A stretch of 64,000 nt of DNA from Brachybacterium aquaticum (GTDB lineage Bacteria > Actinomycetota > Actinomycetes > Actinomycetales > Dermabacteraceae): NCBI RefSeq assembly GCF_014204755.1, contig NZ_JACHLZ010000001.1, forward strand, positions 558,001 to 622,000, given 5' to 3'. The notes under the pieces are model-generated. The model ran no database searches and was not told where the DNA came from. It was given only the letters and a program-made list of their open reading frames with translations. Each line of letters begins with the position of its first letter. The stretch's first letter is position 1. Shown here piece after piece: positions 35,974 through 43,415 of the stretch. Made by a program: the position numbers and the translations under genes.

Positions 35974-36383
35974 GCGGCCTGGCCTTGAGCGGCGCGGGCA
36001 TGCTCGTCGCCGCCGGGAGTCTGCTCCAGGCGGGCCCGAGCCCGTCCGACGGCGAGGAGTTCAACTCCGTCACCGTCTCGCCCGGCCTGCCGGGCTTCTT
36101 CGCCACCTTCGTCCTCGCCGTGCTCGTGGTGCTACTCGTGGTCGACATGACCCGTCGCACCCGCCGCGTCCAGGCCCAGGACCGGGTCCGTCAGCGCCTC
36201 GAGGCCGACGAGCAGGAACAGCGCGGGCCCGAGGGGCGCGACGCGCAGGAGCGCGCGGACGCCGACGGGACCGGCGCAGGCGACGAGGTCGACCCGAGCG
36301 GAGAGGGCCCGTCGGCCGACGGGGACGATCCGAGCGGCCCGGCCTCGTCGGCCGGAGGAGACGGCTCGGCCGACGGGCGCTGA
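35970..36383 (+). CDS. Small membrane protein coupled to mca
   Basis: The 137-aa protein starts on an ATG overlapping the mca stop (ATGA). A hydrophobic N-terminus (residues 1-20) and a strong transmembrane helix (about 41-60, FFATFVLAVLVVLLVVDM) are followed by a basic stretch and a highly charged, disordered tail. The tail contains a GTCGGCCGAC palindrome (36311-36320). No family is recognised. The tight coupling suggests a function shared with Mca. Confidence 0.8.
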   Translation: MSGLALSGAGMLVAAGSLLQAGPSPSDGEEFNSVTVSPGLPGFFATFVLAVLVVLLVVDMTRRTRRVQAQDRVRQRLEADEQEQRGPEGRDAQERADADGTGAGDEVDPSGEGPSADGDDPSGPASSAGGDGSADGR

Positions 36384-36415
36384 CCGGCCACCACGAGCCG
36401 ATCCCTCACGACGAG

Positions 36416-36452
36416 ACGACCTCCCCGTCGCCATCGCGGCCGGGGAGGTCGT
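36416..36452. terminator. Bidirectional terminator after the mca operon
   Basis: ACGACCTCCCCG pairs with CGGGGAGGTCGT around a 13-base loop between convergent genes. Confidence 0.65.
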
Positions 36453-36517
36453 TCGTCCCGGGGAGGTGCCGAGCCGCGTCGGGCTGGTGCCCGGTGCGCG
36501 TCACAGCCCGATGGAGG

Positions 36518-37405
36518 TCAGAGCACCGCCACCGCCACGGCCGCGAAGTGACAGCCGAAGCCGATGAGCGTGCCCGCGTGGAACAGCTCGTGGAAGCCGA
36601 ACCAGGCGGGGGAGGGGTTCGGGCGCTTCAGCGCGTACATCACGGCGCCCGCCGTGTAGGCCACGCCGCCGATGACCAGCAGCCACACCACGGCCCAGCC
36701 GCCGCCCGCGTACAGGCCCGGCATGTAGAAGATCGCCACCCAGCCCAGCGCCACGTATGCCGGCACGTAGATCCAGCGCGGCGCCGAGGTCCAGAAGATG
36801 CGGAAGCACACGCCGATCAGTGCGCCGCCCCACGCGATCGCGAGGAGGGTGAGCGTCTGCCGCGGCTCGAGCAGGGCGACCGCGATCGGGGTGTAGGTGC
36901 CCGCGATGATCAGGAAGATGTTCGCGTGGTCGAAGCGGCGCAGGATGATCGCCTTCTGCGGGGTCCACGTGCCGCGGTGGTAGACGGCGCTGATGCCGAA
37001 CAGCATCCCCGCGGTCAGCACGAACACCGCGCACGCCAGGCGGATCGCGAGGGTTTCGCCCACCGCGACCAGCAGCAGCCCGATCACGAGCGTGGTCGGG
37101 AAGGCGATCAGGTGCAGCATGCCGCGCAGACGGGGCTTGGGCAGCTGCAGTCCCAGCTGGGTGGTGCGCGCGGCCATCGCGCGGGTGAGGGTGCGCGGGG
37201 CGAAGGGGTACTTCTCCGCGGTGGGCAGGTCCTCGTCGGAGGTGATCTCGGTGCCGCCGCTGCCGGCGACCGCCTCGGCCACCTCGCGCGCGGCGGGATC
37301 GGTGAGGGTCGTGGTGTCGCCGGGCGCGGGGGCCGACGGGGCGCGGTGCGCTGCAGGGTCGGCGGGGCCGTCCGGTGCGCTCGCGGGGAGACGGGGGTCG
37401 TTCAT
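36518..37405 (-). CDS. TrhA/hemolysin III family membrane protein
   Basis: The 295-aa protein has a 75-residue disordered start, then the seven-helix core of the PAQR/hemolysin III family. The family histidines and acids appear as SAVYHRGTW, RFDHANIFLIIAGTY and FHELFHAG. Members in Gram-positive bacteria maintain membrane fluidity; the old hemolysin name is misleading. It is divergent from uppS with shared operator-like repeats between them. Confidence 0.92.
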   Translation of the reverse strand: MNDPRLPASAPDGPADPAAHRAPSAPAPGDTTTLTDPAAREVAEAVAGSGGTEITSDEDLPTAEKYPFAPRTLTRAMAARTTQLGLQLPKPRLRGMLHLIAFPTTLVIGLLLVAVGETLAIRLACAVFVLTAGMLFGISAVYHRGTWTPQKAIILRRFDHANIFLIIAGTYTPIAVALLEPRQTLTLLAIAWGGALIGVCFRIFWTSAPRWIYVPAYVALGWVAIFYMPGLYAGGGWAVVWLLVIGGVAYTAGAVMYALKRPNPSPAWFGFHELFHAGTLIGFGCHFAAVAVAVL

Positions 37406-37412
37406 GGGGACA

Positions 37413-37444
37413 CCGTAACCTACGGGGCCGTAACTTAGATACGG
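37413..37444. promoter_or_regulatory. Operator-like double dyad between trhA-type gene and uppS
   Basis: CCGTAACCTA and CCGTAACTTA are direct repeats 15 bases apart. Each begins a dyad: CCGTA-ACC-TACGG (37413-37425) and CCGTA-ACTTAGA-TACGG (37428-37444). They lie over the region where the promoter of the minus-strand gene should be. The regulator is unknown. Confidence 0.45.
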
Positions 37445-37505
37445 TGATGTCGTGAGCGACTCGTGCGGATTCCCCGGAACGGGGAGGAGCAGTCCGCGCG
37501 TGCTC

Positions 37506-37511
37506 GATAAT
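37506..37511 (+). promoter_or_regulatory. -10 box of uppS
   Basis: GATAAT is an unusually AT-rich hexamer in this sequence, 78 bases before the uppS ATG. No clear -35 is seen. Confidence 0.4.
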
Positions 37512-37589
37512 GGACCCTGGACGTGCGTCGACACCGGCGCGCACCGGGCGCGGCCCGGGGACCGGCACGACGAGGGGACGGAGGCGGCG

Positions 37590-38348
37590 ATGGACGACGA
37601 CGGCCTCCTGTACCGGGTGTACGAGCGCCGCCTGACCAAGGAGCTCGAGGCCTTCGAGCTGCCCCAGCACCTCGGCGTGATCGTGGACGGCAACCGCCGC
37701 TGGGCCAAGGAGGCGGGGGAGACCACCGCCCACGGCCACCGCGTGGGCGCCGCGAAGATCGTCGAATTCCTCTCCTGGAGCGAGGACCTCGGCATCCCGC
37801 TGGTCACCGTGTGGATGCTCTCCACCGACAACCTGCGCCGTCCGCCCGAGGAGCTCGTGGCGCTCTACGAGATCATCGCCACCACCGTCGAGCAGATCAT
37901 CGACGCCGGCTACTGCGTGCGCCTGACCGGCAGCGCCGAGACCCTGCCCGAGGAGATCCGCTCCGGCATCGAGCGCGCCCAGCGGGAGACCTCCCCCGAG
38001 GCGCGCCTGACCGTCAACGTCGCCATCGGCTACGGCGGCCGCGAGGAGATCGTCGACGCCGTCCGCGAGCTGGTGCGCGACCTCGGCACCGAGGGACTCG
38101 GTGCCGACGAGATCGCCGAGCGGATCAGCATCGACTCCATCGCCGAGCACCTCTACACACGCGGCCAGCCCGACCCGGACCTCATCATCCGCACCTCCGG
38201 CGAGCAGCGGCTCTCCGGCTTCCTGCTGTGGCAGTCGGTCCACTCCGAGTACTGGTTCTGCGAGACCTACTGGCCCGGCTTCCGCCGCGTGGACCTGCTG
38301 CGCGCCCTGCGCGACTTCTGCCGCCGCGAACGGCGCTACGGGGCCTGA
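37590..38348 (+). CDS. uppS: Isoprenyl transferase (cis-prenyl diphosphate synthase)
   Basis: The 252-aa enzyme builds Z-polyprenyl diphosphate, the lipid carrier for cell-wall synthesis. The catalytic Asp33 is in VDGNRRWAK, and the later RTSGEQRLSGFLLWQ, EYWFCETYWP and RRVDLLRAL blocks are intact. Actinobacteria often have two paralogues, and this one could be the short-chain (Z-FPP) enzyme. ATG 37590 follows GACGGAGG; an upstream in-frame GTG at 37452 adds unrelated sequence. The stop codon lies in a 19-bp tandem repeat. Confidence 0.93.
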   Translation: MDDDGLLYRVYERRLTKELEAFELPQHLGVIVDGNRRWAKEAGETTAHGHRVGAAKIVEFLSWSEDLGIPLVTVWMLSTDNLRRPPEELVALYEIIATTVEQIIDAGYCVRLTGSAETLPEEIRSGIERAQRETSPEARLTVNVAIGYGGREEIVDAVRELVRDLGTEGLGADEIAERISIDSIAEHLYTRGQPDPDLIIRTSGEQRLSGFLLWQSVHSEYWFCETYWPGFRRVDLLRALRDFCRRERRYGA

Positions 38349-38388
38349 AGGGCGCTGCGGGGCCTGAAGGGCGCTGCGGGGCCTGAAG
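38332..38388. repeat. 19-bp tandem repeat over the uppS stop codon, three copies
   Basis: The unit GGCGCTGCGGGGCCTGAAG starts at 38332 (one change), 38351 and 38370. The first copy encodes the last residues RYGA and the TGA stop; the other two copies repeat that coding end and stop beyond the gene. Confidence 0.9.
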
Positions 38389-38691
38389 GGCGCCCGCCGC
38401 CATCCTGTCGACCGTCCTGCGCCGACCCTGTCGGCCGTCCTGCGCCGACCCCGTCGGCCGGCCCGCGGCCATCCCGTCGGCCGTCGTGATCGAATCGCGA
38501 CCCGCGCGTCCACCCCTCGTCGGCCTCCCCGCCCCGTGGTGTGAGCGGTGGCACACTGACGGCATCGGGGGATCGCCGGAACTCCCGATGACGATCGGGT
38601 GAACGTCGGACCCGCACCCTGCGGGACGCGCCCGACGGCGGGTGCCGGGCGGGCTATGGTCCAGGCATCCGCGCGATATCGGGAGGCTCCC
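38349..38691. other. Gene-free region between uppS and phoH
   Basis: After the 19-bp repeats come two copies of a 23-base unit starting CTGTCGRCCGTCCTGCGCCG (about 38405-38450) and further GTCGGCCG fragments to 38482. The remainder up to phoH is unremarkable; GGGAGGCTCCC just before the phoH ATG contains its ribosome-binding site. Confidence 0.6.
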
Positions 38692-40149
38692 ATGGACGAG
38701 ACCACCACTGCCCGCGAGACGTCGGCCGTCGAGGAGACGGCGTCGTACGGAGGCGGGAAGGGGCCCGACCCGATCGGGGCCGCGAACCCCGACGGCGCCC
38801 CGGTGGTGCCCTCGCTGCGCCCCGGCGCCGCGCAGCAGATGCTGGCCGAGCTCGAGACCGGCGTGATCACCTACGTGCTGGACACCTCCGTGCTGCTGTC
38901 CGACCCGCTCTCCCTGCACCGCTTCGCCGAGCACGACATCGTGCTGCCGATCGTGGTGATCACCGAGCTGGAGGCCAAGCGCCACCACCCCGACCTCGGC
39001 TACTTCGCCCGCCAGGCCCTGCGCATCCTCGACGACCTGCGCGAGCTGCACGGCAACCTCTCCGTGCCGCTCCCGATCGGCAAGGACGGCGGGCACGTGC
39101 ACGTCGAGCTGAACCACATGAACACCTCCTCCCTGCCGGACGGGTTCCGCCTGGGCGACAACGACACCCGCATCCTCGCGGTCGCCAAGAACCTCCAGCT
39201 CGAGGGCAAGAACGTGGTGCTGGTCTCCAAGGACCTGCCCATGCGCATCAAGGCCTCCGCCTCCGGCATCCACGCCGAGGAGTACCGCGCCGAGCTCGCC
39301 CGCGACCGCGGCTACACCGGCATGGTCACCGCCTCGGTCGACGAGCAGACCATGACCGACCTCTACGACGGAAAGACCGTCGAGGTCCCCGAGGTCGCCC
39401 ACCAGCCCGTGCACACGGGCCTGACCCTCACCAGCCCCCGCGGCTCGGCGCTGGCCCGCGTCACCCGCGACAAGCAGGTGCGCCTGGTCCCCGGCGACCA
39501 GACCGTGTTCGGCGTGGCCGGACGCTCGGCCGAGCAGCGCGTCGCCATCGACCTGCTGCTGGACGAGTCCATCGGCATCGTCTCCCTCGGCGGCCGCGCC
39601 GGCACGGGCAAGAGCGCCCTCGCCCTGTGCACCGGCCTCGAGGCTGTGCTCGAGCGCCGCACCCAGCGCAAGATCATGGTGTTCCGGCCCCTGTTCGCCG
39701 TCGGCGGGCAGGAGCTCGGCTACCTCCCCGGCGACCAGAGCGAGAAGATGGGCCCCTGGGGCCAGGCCGTGTTCGACACCCTCGGCTCGATGGTCTCCCA
39801 GAACGTCATCGACGAGGTGCTCTCCCGCGGCATGCTCGAGGTGCTGCCCCTGACCCACATCCGCGGCCGCTCCCTCCACGACGCCTTCGTGATCGTCGAC
39901 GAGGCCCAGTCCCTCGAGCGGAACGTGCTGCTGACCATGCTCTCCCGCATCGGCCAGAACTCCCGCGTGGTCCTCACCCACGACATCGCCCAGCGCGACA
40001 ACCTCCGCATCGGCCGGTACGACGGCATCGCCAGCGTGGTCGAGGCGCTGAAGGAGAAGGACCTCTTCGCCCACATCACCCTGCAGCGCTCCGAGCGGTC
40101 GAAGGTCGCGGAGCTGGTCACCCACGTCCTGGACGAGCCGATCCCGTGA
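38692..40149 (+). CDS. PhoH family protein with N-terminal PIN domain (PhoH2 type)
   Basis: The 485-aa protein joins a PIN ribonuclease domain (residues about 60-200, VLDTSVLL with Asp64, then [10 protein letters not shown]) to a PhoH ATPase domain (about 250-485). Walker A is GRAGTGKS (Lys307) and Walker B is FVIVDEAQ. PhoH2 proteins of mycobacteria are RNA helicase-ribonucleases. A 45-residue variable tail precedes the PIN domain. It is a single gene, closed by a terminator. Confidence 0.93.
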   Translation: MDETTTARETSAVEETASYGGGKGPDPIGAANPDGAPVVPSLRPGAAQQMLAELETGVITYVLDTSVLLSDPLSLHRFAEHDIVLPIVVITELEAKRHHPDLGYFARQALRILDDLRELHGNLSVPLPIGKDGGHVHVELNHMNTSSLPDGFRLGDNDTRILAVAKNLQLEGKNVVLVSKDLPMRIKASASGIHAEEYRAELARDRGYTGMVTASVDEQTMTDLYDGKTVEVPEVAHQPVHTGLTLTSPRGSALARVTRDKQVRLVPGDQTVFGVAGRSAEQRVAIDLLLDESIGIVSLGGRAGTGKSALALCTGLEAVLERRTQRKIMVFRPLFAVGGQELGYLPGDQSEKMGPWGQAVFDTLGSMVSQNVIDEVLSRGMLEVLPLTHIRGRSLHDAFVIVDEAQSLERNVLLTMLSRIGQNSRVVLTHDIAQRDNLRIGRYDGIASVVEALKEKDLFAHITLQRSERSKVAELVTHVLDEPIP

Positions 40150-40154
40150 GGTGA

Positions 40155-40183
40155 CCCCGGCCGCGGCGGGGCAGTGGCCGGGG
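40155..40183 (+). terminator. phoH terminator
   Basis: CCCCGGCC and GGCCGGGG pair around 13 bases, six bases after the stop codon. Confidence 0.6.
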
Positions 40184-40255
40184 TGGATCCGGCTGCGTGA
40201 TCGTGGGCAGCTGCCGTGGTGGCTGGGCTGCGGGGGCTTGTCTCCTGCCGAACGT

Positions 40256-40342
40256 TCACTGGCGGTATAGCGATCACTGGCGGTACACGTCGACGCATGC
40301 CGCATGAGCCCGAGGTCGGTCGTCCAGCGCCAGTGAATGCAG
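40256..40342. repeat. CACTGGCGG palindromic repeat, left cluster
   Basis: TCACTGGCGGTA occurs twice as direct repeats 18 bases apart (40256-40267, 40274-40285), and its inverse CGCCAGTGA, followed by ATGCA, lies at 40328-40341. Read on the minus strand, 40270-40341 closely matches the right copy at 41420-41492. Confidence 0.7.
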
Positions 40343-40480
40343 GAACCCGGGGGAGGGTCCGCCTGACTCCGCCTCGGTGAGCCGGTTGTGCGTGACACGG
40401 AGCGGCCACGGATCCTCCACATCGCTCCTTTGTCCACAGGTCAGCTCCGCCGCTCGAGACCCTGGCGGCACCGTGCTCCG

Positions 40481-41395
40481 ATGACCTGCAGGAAGATCGA
40501 CGGCATCACGCATCAGCGGACTCTGCGGGAGCGAGGAGTCACGCGCGTCGCGATCCAGGAGCGCACCGCGAGAGGGGAGCACCGCACCGTGCGCCCCTGG
40601 TACGTCACCGCCGCCGCCCCGCCCGAGCTCGTCGCGCTGCTGGAGCTGGGGCTCCGGCCCACCTGCCTCGATGCGGCGTCCCTGCTCGGTTTCTGGACCC
40701 CTCCGCACACCGGCGTGCACGCCTACCGGCCGCGCATGCTGCGACTCCCGCCGGAGCTCGAGGAGACCATGGTGCTCCCGCTGCGCCGCGGCCGACGGAG
40801 CGGGAACGGTGAGAAGCCGCTGCAGCGTCTCGTCCTCCACGGCCCCGAGCTCCGGGCCTGGTCCGATGACGATCCCGTCCCGGATCTGAGCCTGGTGCTC
40901 GAGCACGCTGCCCGCTGCCTCCCCACCGTGAAGGCAGCAGTGCTTTTCGAGTCCGCGCTCCAGCGGAACGTGCTGAGCCGAGCGGACCTGGAGCTGGTCC
41001 TCGCCCGACTGCCGCTGCGCATCCGGCAGTCCCTCTCGCGGGTGCGCAACGATGCGGAGTCCGGGACCGAGACCGCGGTGAGATGGTGGCTGGAGTCCCG
41101 CGGCATCGCCGTTCGCGCTCAGGTGCGCTTCCCTGACGACTTCCGGCGGATGGATCTGCTGGTGGGCAGGAGCTGGATCATCGAGTGCGACAGTCGTCAG
41201 TTCCACGACGACCCGCTCGCCTCTGCCGCCGACCGGGCGCGGGACCTGTACCTGGAGTCGATCGGGTACCGGGTCACCCGTCTCTCGTGGGAGCAGGTGT
41301 TCCTGCACTGGGCCGACACCCGAGGGAAGCTGCTCCGGATCCTGCGCCGAGGCGACTACCGCCGCGAGCCCCGGCGGCGTGCTGAGGCCGGGTGA
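40481..41395 (+). CDS. DUF559/Vsr-like nuclease-fold protein with AbiEi-type N-terminus
   Basis: The 304-aa protein begins with a small winged-helix-like region (RTLRERGVTRVAIQERTARG then VRPWYVT) like the AbiEi antitoxin N-terminal domain. The C-terminal 90 residues look like a PD-(D/E)XK fold: Glu in GTETAVRWWLESRG, Asp in FRRMDLLV, then WIIECDSRQFH and a basic end. Actinobacterial genomes hold many such proteins of unknown role. It is a single gene bordered on each side by copies of the CACTGGCGG repeat in opposite orientation. Confidence 0.8.
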   Translation: MTCRKIDGITHQRTLRERGVTRVAIQERTARGEHRTVRPWYVTAAAPPELVALLELGLRPTCLDAASLLGFWTPPHTGVHAYRPRMLRLPPELEETMVLPLRRGRRSGNGEKPLQRLVLHGPELRAWSDDDPVPDLSLVLEHAARCLPTVKAAVLFESALQRNVLSRADLELVLARLPLRIRQSLSRVRNDAESGTETAVRWWLESRGIAVRAQVRFPDDFRRMDLLVGRSWIIECDSRQFHDDPLASAADRARDLYLESIGYRVTRLSWEQVFLHWADTRGKLLRILRRGDYRREPRRRAEAG

Positions 41396-41419
41396 CCGAG
41401 CGAGGTCGATGCGGTGCTG

Positions 41420-41492
41420 TGCATTCACTGGCGGTGGACGGCGAAGGTCGTGCTGTGAGACGGAGGATCGCCGCATGACGCCGGTAAATGCA
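41420..41492. repeat. CACTGGCGG palindromic repeat, right copy
   Basis: It starts TGCATTCACTGGCGGTGGAC and ends CGCCGGTAAATGCA, so its two ends are imperfect inverses (TGCATT-AC-GGCG). The first 14 bases are identical to the minus-strand reading of the left cluster. Confidence 0.65.
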
Positions 41493-41513
41493 GCGATTCC
41501 CGGGCCGCCCGGC

Positions 41514-41903
41514 TCAGCCGATCGGCGTGTCCGGCCAGGGCTCCCCGGAGTCCAGCTCCTCCCGCCACGAGCGCAGCTGCGCGCGGGCCTCGGCAAGCGC
41601 CCGCTCCTTCTCGTCCAGGGCCGCATCCAGCTCGTCCAGGGCGGCCCGCGCCGCCTCGATGCGGGCCCGCACCGTGGTGGTCCCGGACTTCGCGGTGAGC
41701 AGGGTGCGCACCTGGTCCAGGGAGAAGCCGACGGCGCGAAGCGCGGTGATCACCCGCAGCTGGTCCAGCGCGGCGGAGTCGTAGCGGCGGGCACCGCCTC
41801 CGGTGCGCTCCGGCGGGGGCAGCAGCCCCTCGCGCTCGTAGAAGCGCAGAGCGTCCGGGCTGAGCCCGCTGCGGCGGGCGACCTCACCGATGGGCAGCGA
41901 CAT
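41514..41903 (-). CDS. MerR family transcriptional regulator
   Basis: The 129-aa protein has the MerR DNA-binding domain (PIGEVARRSGLSPDALRFYE, residues 4-23, then LLPPPERTGGGARRYD) and the dimerising coiled coil to residue about 110. The short C-terminal sensor region contains no Cys or His, so metal or iron-sulfur sensing as in ZntR or SoxR is unlikely. It overlaps the upstream membrane-protein gene by 20 bases, and both follow a MerR-type operator. Confidence 0.92.
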   Translation of the reverse strand: MSLPIGEVARRSGLSPDALRFYEREGLLPPPERTGGGARRYDSAALDQLRVITALRAVGFSLDQVRTLLTAKSGTTTVRARIEAARAALDELDAALDEKERALAEARAQLRSWREELDSGEPWPDTPIG

Positions 41904-42261
41904 ACCAGGAGTACAGCACGAGGCACACGGCCACGGCGGCCGCGCGCACCAGATGATGGCTGAGGTGGAACTCGCCGATGGTCCGCCCCCACAGCAGGGG
42001 AGCGGCGCAGATCAGCACCCCGGCGAGCACCGCCAGCGCGATCAGCGCCCCGCGCGGACCGGGCTCGGAGACGCGGGCGGGGATCACGGCGATGACGACC
42101 ACCGCGACGCTGAGCAGCGCCGCGGCGACGTAGGCGACGGTGGGCACAGACAGGGCGGCGGCACCGAGACCGGTGCCGGGCGCGGCCTGGCCGACGGCGA
42201 CGAGGGCGAGCAGCTGGGACAGGGCGAGGAGCGCGAAGGGCGCGAGCAGCAGGATCCACAT
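41884..42261 (-). CDS. Four-helix membrane protein upstream of merR
   Basis: The 125-aa protein starts at ATG 42261 (MWILLLAPF) and has four predicted transmembrane helices covering almost all of it, with a GRTIGEFHLSHHL loop before the last. No family is recognised. The -10 region ends just before the ATG, so the transcript is probably leaderless. Being first in an operon with a MerR regulator suggests it is the effector gene of that regulator. Confidence 0.75.
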   Translation of the reverse strand: MWILLLAPFALLALSQLLALVAVGQAAPGTGLGAAALSVPTVAYVAAALLSVAVVVIAVIPARVSEPGPRGALIALAVLAGVLICAAPLLWGRTIGEFHLSHHLVRAAAVAVCLVLYSWYVAAHR

Positions 42262-42268
42262 GCGGCAC

Positions 42269-42299
42269 AGCCAAAACCATGGAGTGTACTCCAGGTCAA
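42269..42299 (-). promoter_or_regulatory. MerR-type promoter/operator
   Basis: On the minus strand TTGACC (42299-42294) is followed at once by TGGAGTACACTCCA (42293-42280), a perfect 6-2-6 dyad of the kind MerR regulators bind inside long-spacer promoters. A 19-base spacer leads to TTGGCT (42274-42269) as a weak -10. Confidence 0.7.
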
Positions 42300-42379
42300 G
42301 GGTCCGATGGTCAAGGGCCCGATGGCCAAGGGTCCGAAATCGCGGGGTCGGCGTCACCGCGCCCCGTATCGTGAGCCTC

Positions 42380-43321
42380 GTGACCGGACGCGAGCAGAGC
42401 GCACCCCCGCTGCACCGCCGCGAGCCCACCGGAGGCCGGCGACGTCGGATGTTCCGCTGGGACCCGTGGACGCTCGAGCCCGGCTTCCCGCACCGCCGCG
42501 TGCTACGCGCCGGCACCGTGATCACCGCCGTGCTCGGCGGAGGCTTCGTGGGCGTAGTCCTCCTCCTGGTGCTGCGCATCCCCGACCTGCCCCCGCCCGC
42601 GATGGCGGTAGGGGTGGTCCTCGCCCTGGGGATCGGGATGCTCATGGCCCGGCGGCTCCTGCGCGGCACCTGGATCGAGGCCGCCACCGGGCGTCAGGTG
42701 CGGGTGGCGAGCCTGAGCTGGCACGGCGACCTCGCCGAGGCGCAGGAGCTGCGGGAGATGATCGCGAGCGGCGACCTGACCCGCCCGATGATGCCGCTGT
42801 GGCCCGCGAGGGACGCACCGGGCAAGGGGCCGAGCTACTCGGGCCCGCGCCGCGGATCCCGTCGGCCGGAGCCTGCCCAGAACATCGCGCCTGGCCCCAC
42901 GCCCCTTCTCTACCCGGAGGAGCAGTACGAGTCCCGCCGGGCCACCGGCCGCCTGCGCCGCGGCGAGATGCGCGCTCGCGCAGTCATCTACGCGCCGCAG
43001 CTGTTCCCCGATGCGCCGGGCGGCTGGGAGGATGGCGAGGGCCTGCTCACCGTGCACGTGGCGCGGCACGAGCCCGGGACCAGACGCGAGGCGTTGCTGC
43101 TGCCGCCGCTCGCGCTGCCGGCCGACGTGGCACGGCGCCTGCTCGACTCGGCGGGCGGCTACCGCGGCAGCAGCTCAGGGGCGGGGGACAGCGGGCCGGC
43201 GGGCGGGACCACGACCCATCGCGGGGGAGACGACTCGGACGGCGGCGACGGCGGGGGAGACGGCGATGGCGGGGGAGACGGCGGGGGAGACGGCGATGGC
43301 GGGGGAGACGGCGGGGACTGA
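42380..43321 (+). CDS. Unknown membrane-associated protein with Gly/Asp tail
   Basis: The 313-aa protein starts at GTG 42380, eight bases after a TATCGT box (leaderless); GTG 42371 is in frame but overlaps that box. Two transmembrane helices (about residues 48-70 and 75-95) are followed by a cytoplasmic domain with conserved-looking RQVRVASLSWHGDLAEAQEL. The last 45 residues are Gly/Asp repeats (GGDGGGDGDGGG) encoded by repeated GCGGGGGAGACG DNA. The family is not recognised. Confidence 0.75.
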   Translation: MTGREQSAPPLHRREPTGGRRRRMFRWDPWTLEPGFPHRRVLRAGTVITAVLGGGFVGVVLLLVLRIPDLPPPAMAVGVVLALGIGMLMARRLLRGTWIEAATGRQVRVASLSWHGDLAEAQELREMIASGDLTRPMMPLWPARDAPGKGPSYSGPRRGSRRPEPAQNIAPGPTPLLYPEEQYESRRATGRLRRGEMRARAVIYAPQLFPDAPGGWEDGEGLLTVHVARHEPGTRREALLLPPLALPADVARRLLDSAGGYRGSSSGAGDSGPAGGTTTHRGGDDSDGGDGGGDGDGGGDGGGDGDGGGDGGD

Positions 43322-43415
43322 CCCCGGACATGCCGCGGCGCGGACGGCCGTGACCGCCCGCGCCGCGCGCAGATGCTACTCAGGCCCGGAAGCGGACCTG
43401 CTCAGAGCCGCCTGA

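Larger units (their letters stand above)
40150..40480. other. Gene-free region upstream of the DUF559-type gene
   Basis: Besides the phoH terminator these 331 bases hold a palindromic repeat cluster (40256-40342). A longer in-frame start at 40388 would extend the next protein by 31 residues, but the ATG at 40481 fits better. Confidence 0.6.

Noticed and set aside
37452..37589. Longer uppS start at GTG 37452
   Set aside because: The extra 46 residues do not look like the family, and the ATG at 37590 has a ribosome-binding site and a GATAAT promoter box upstream.
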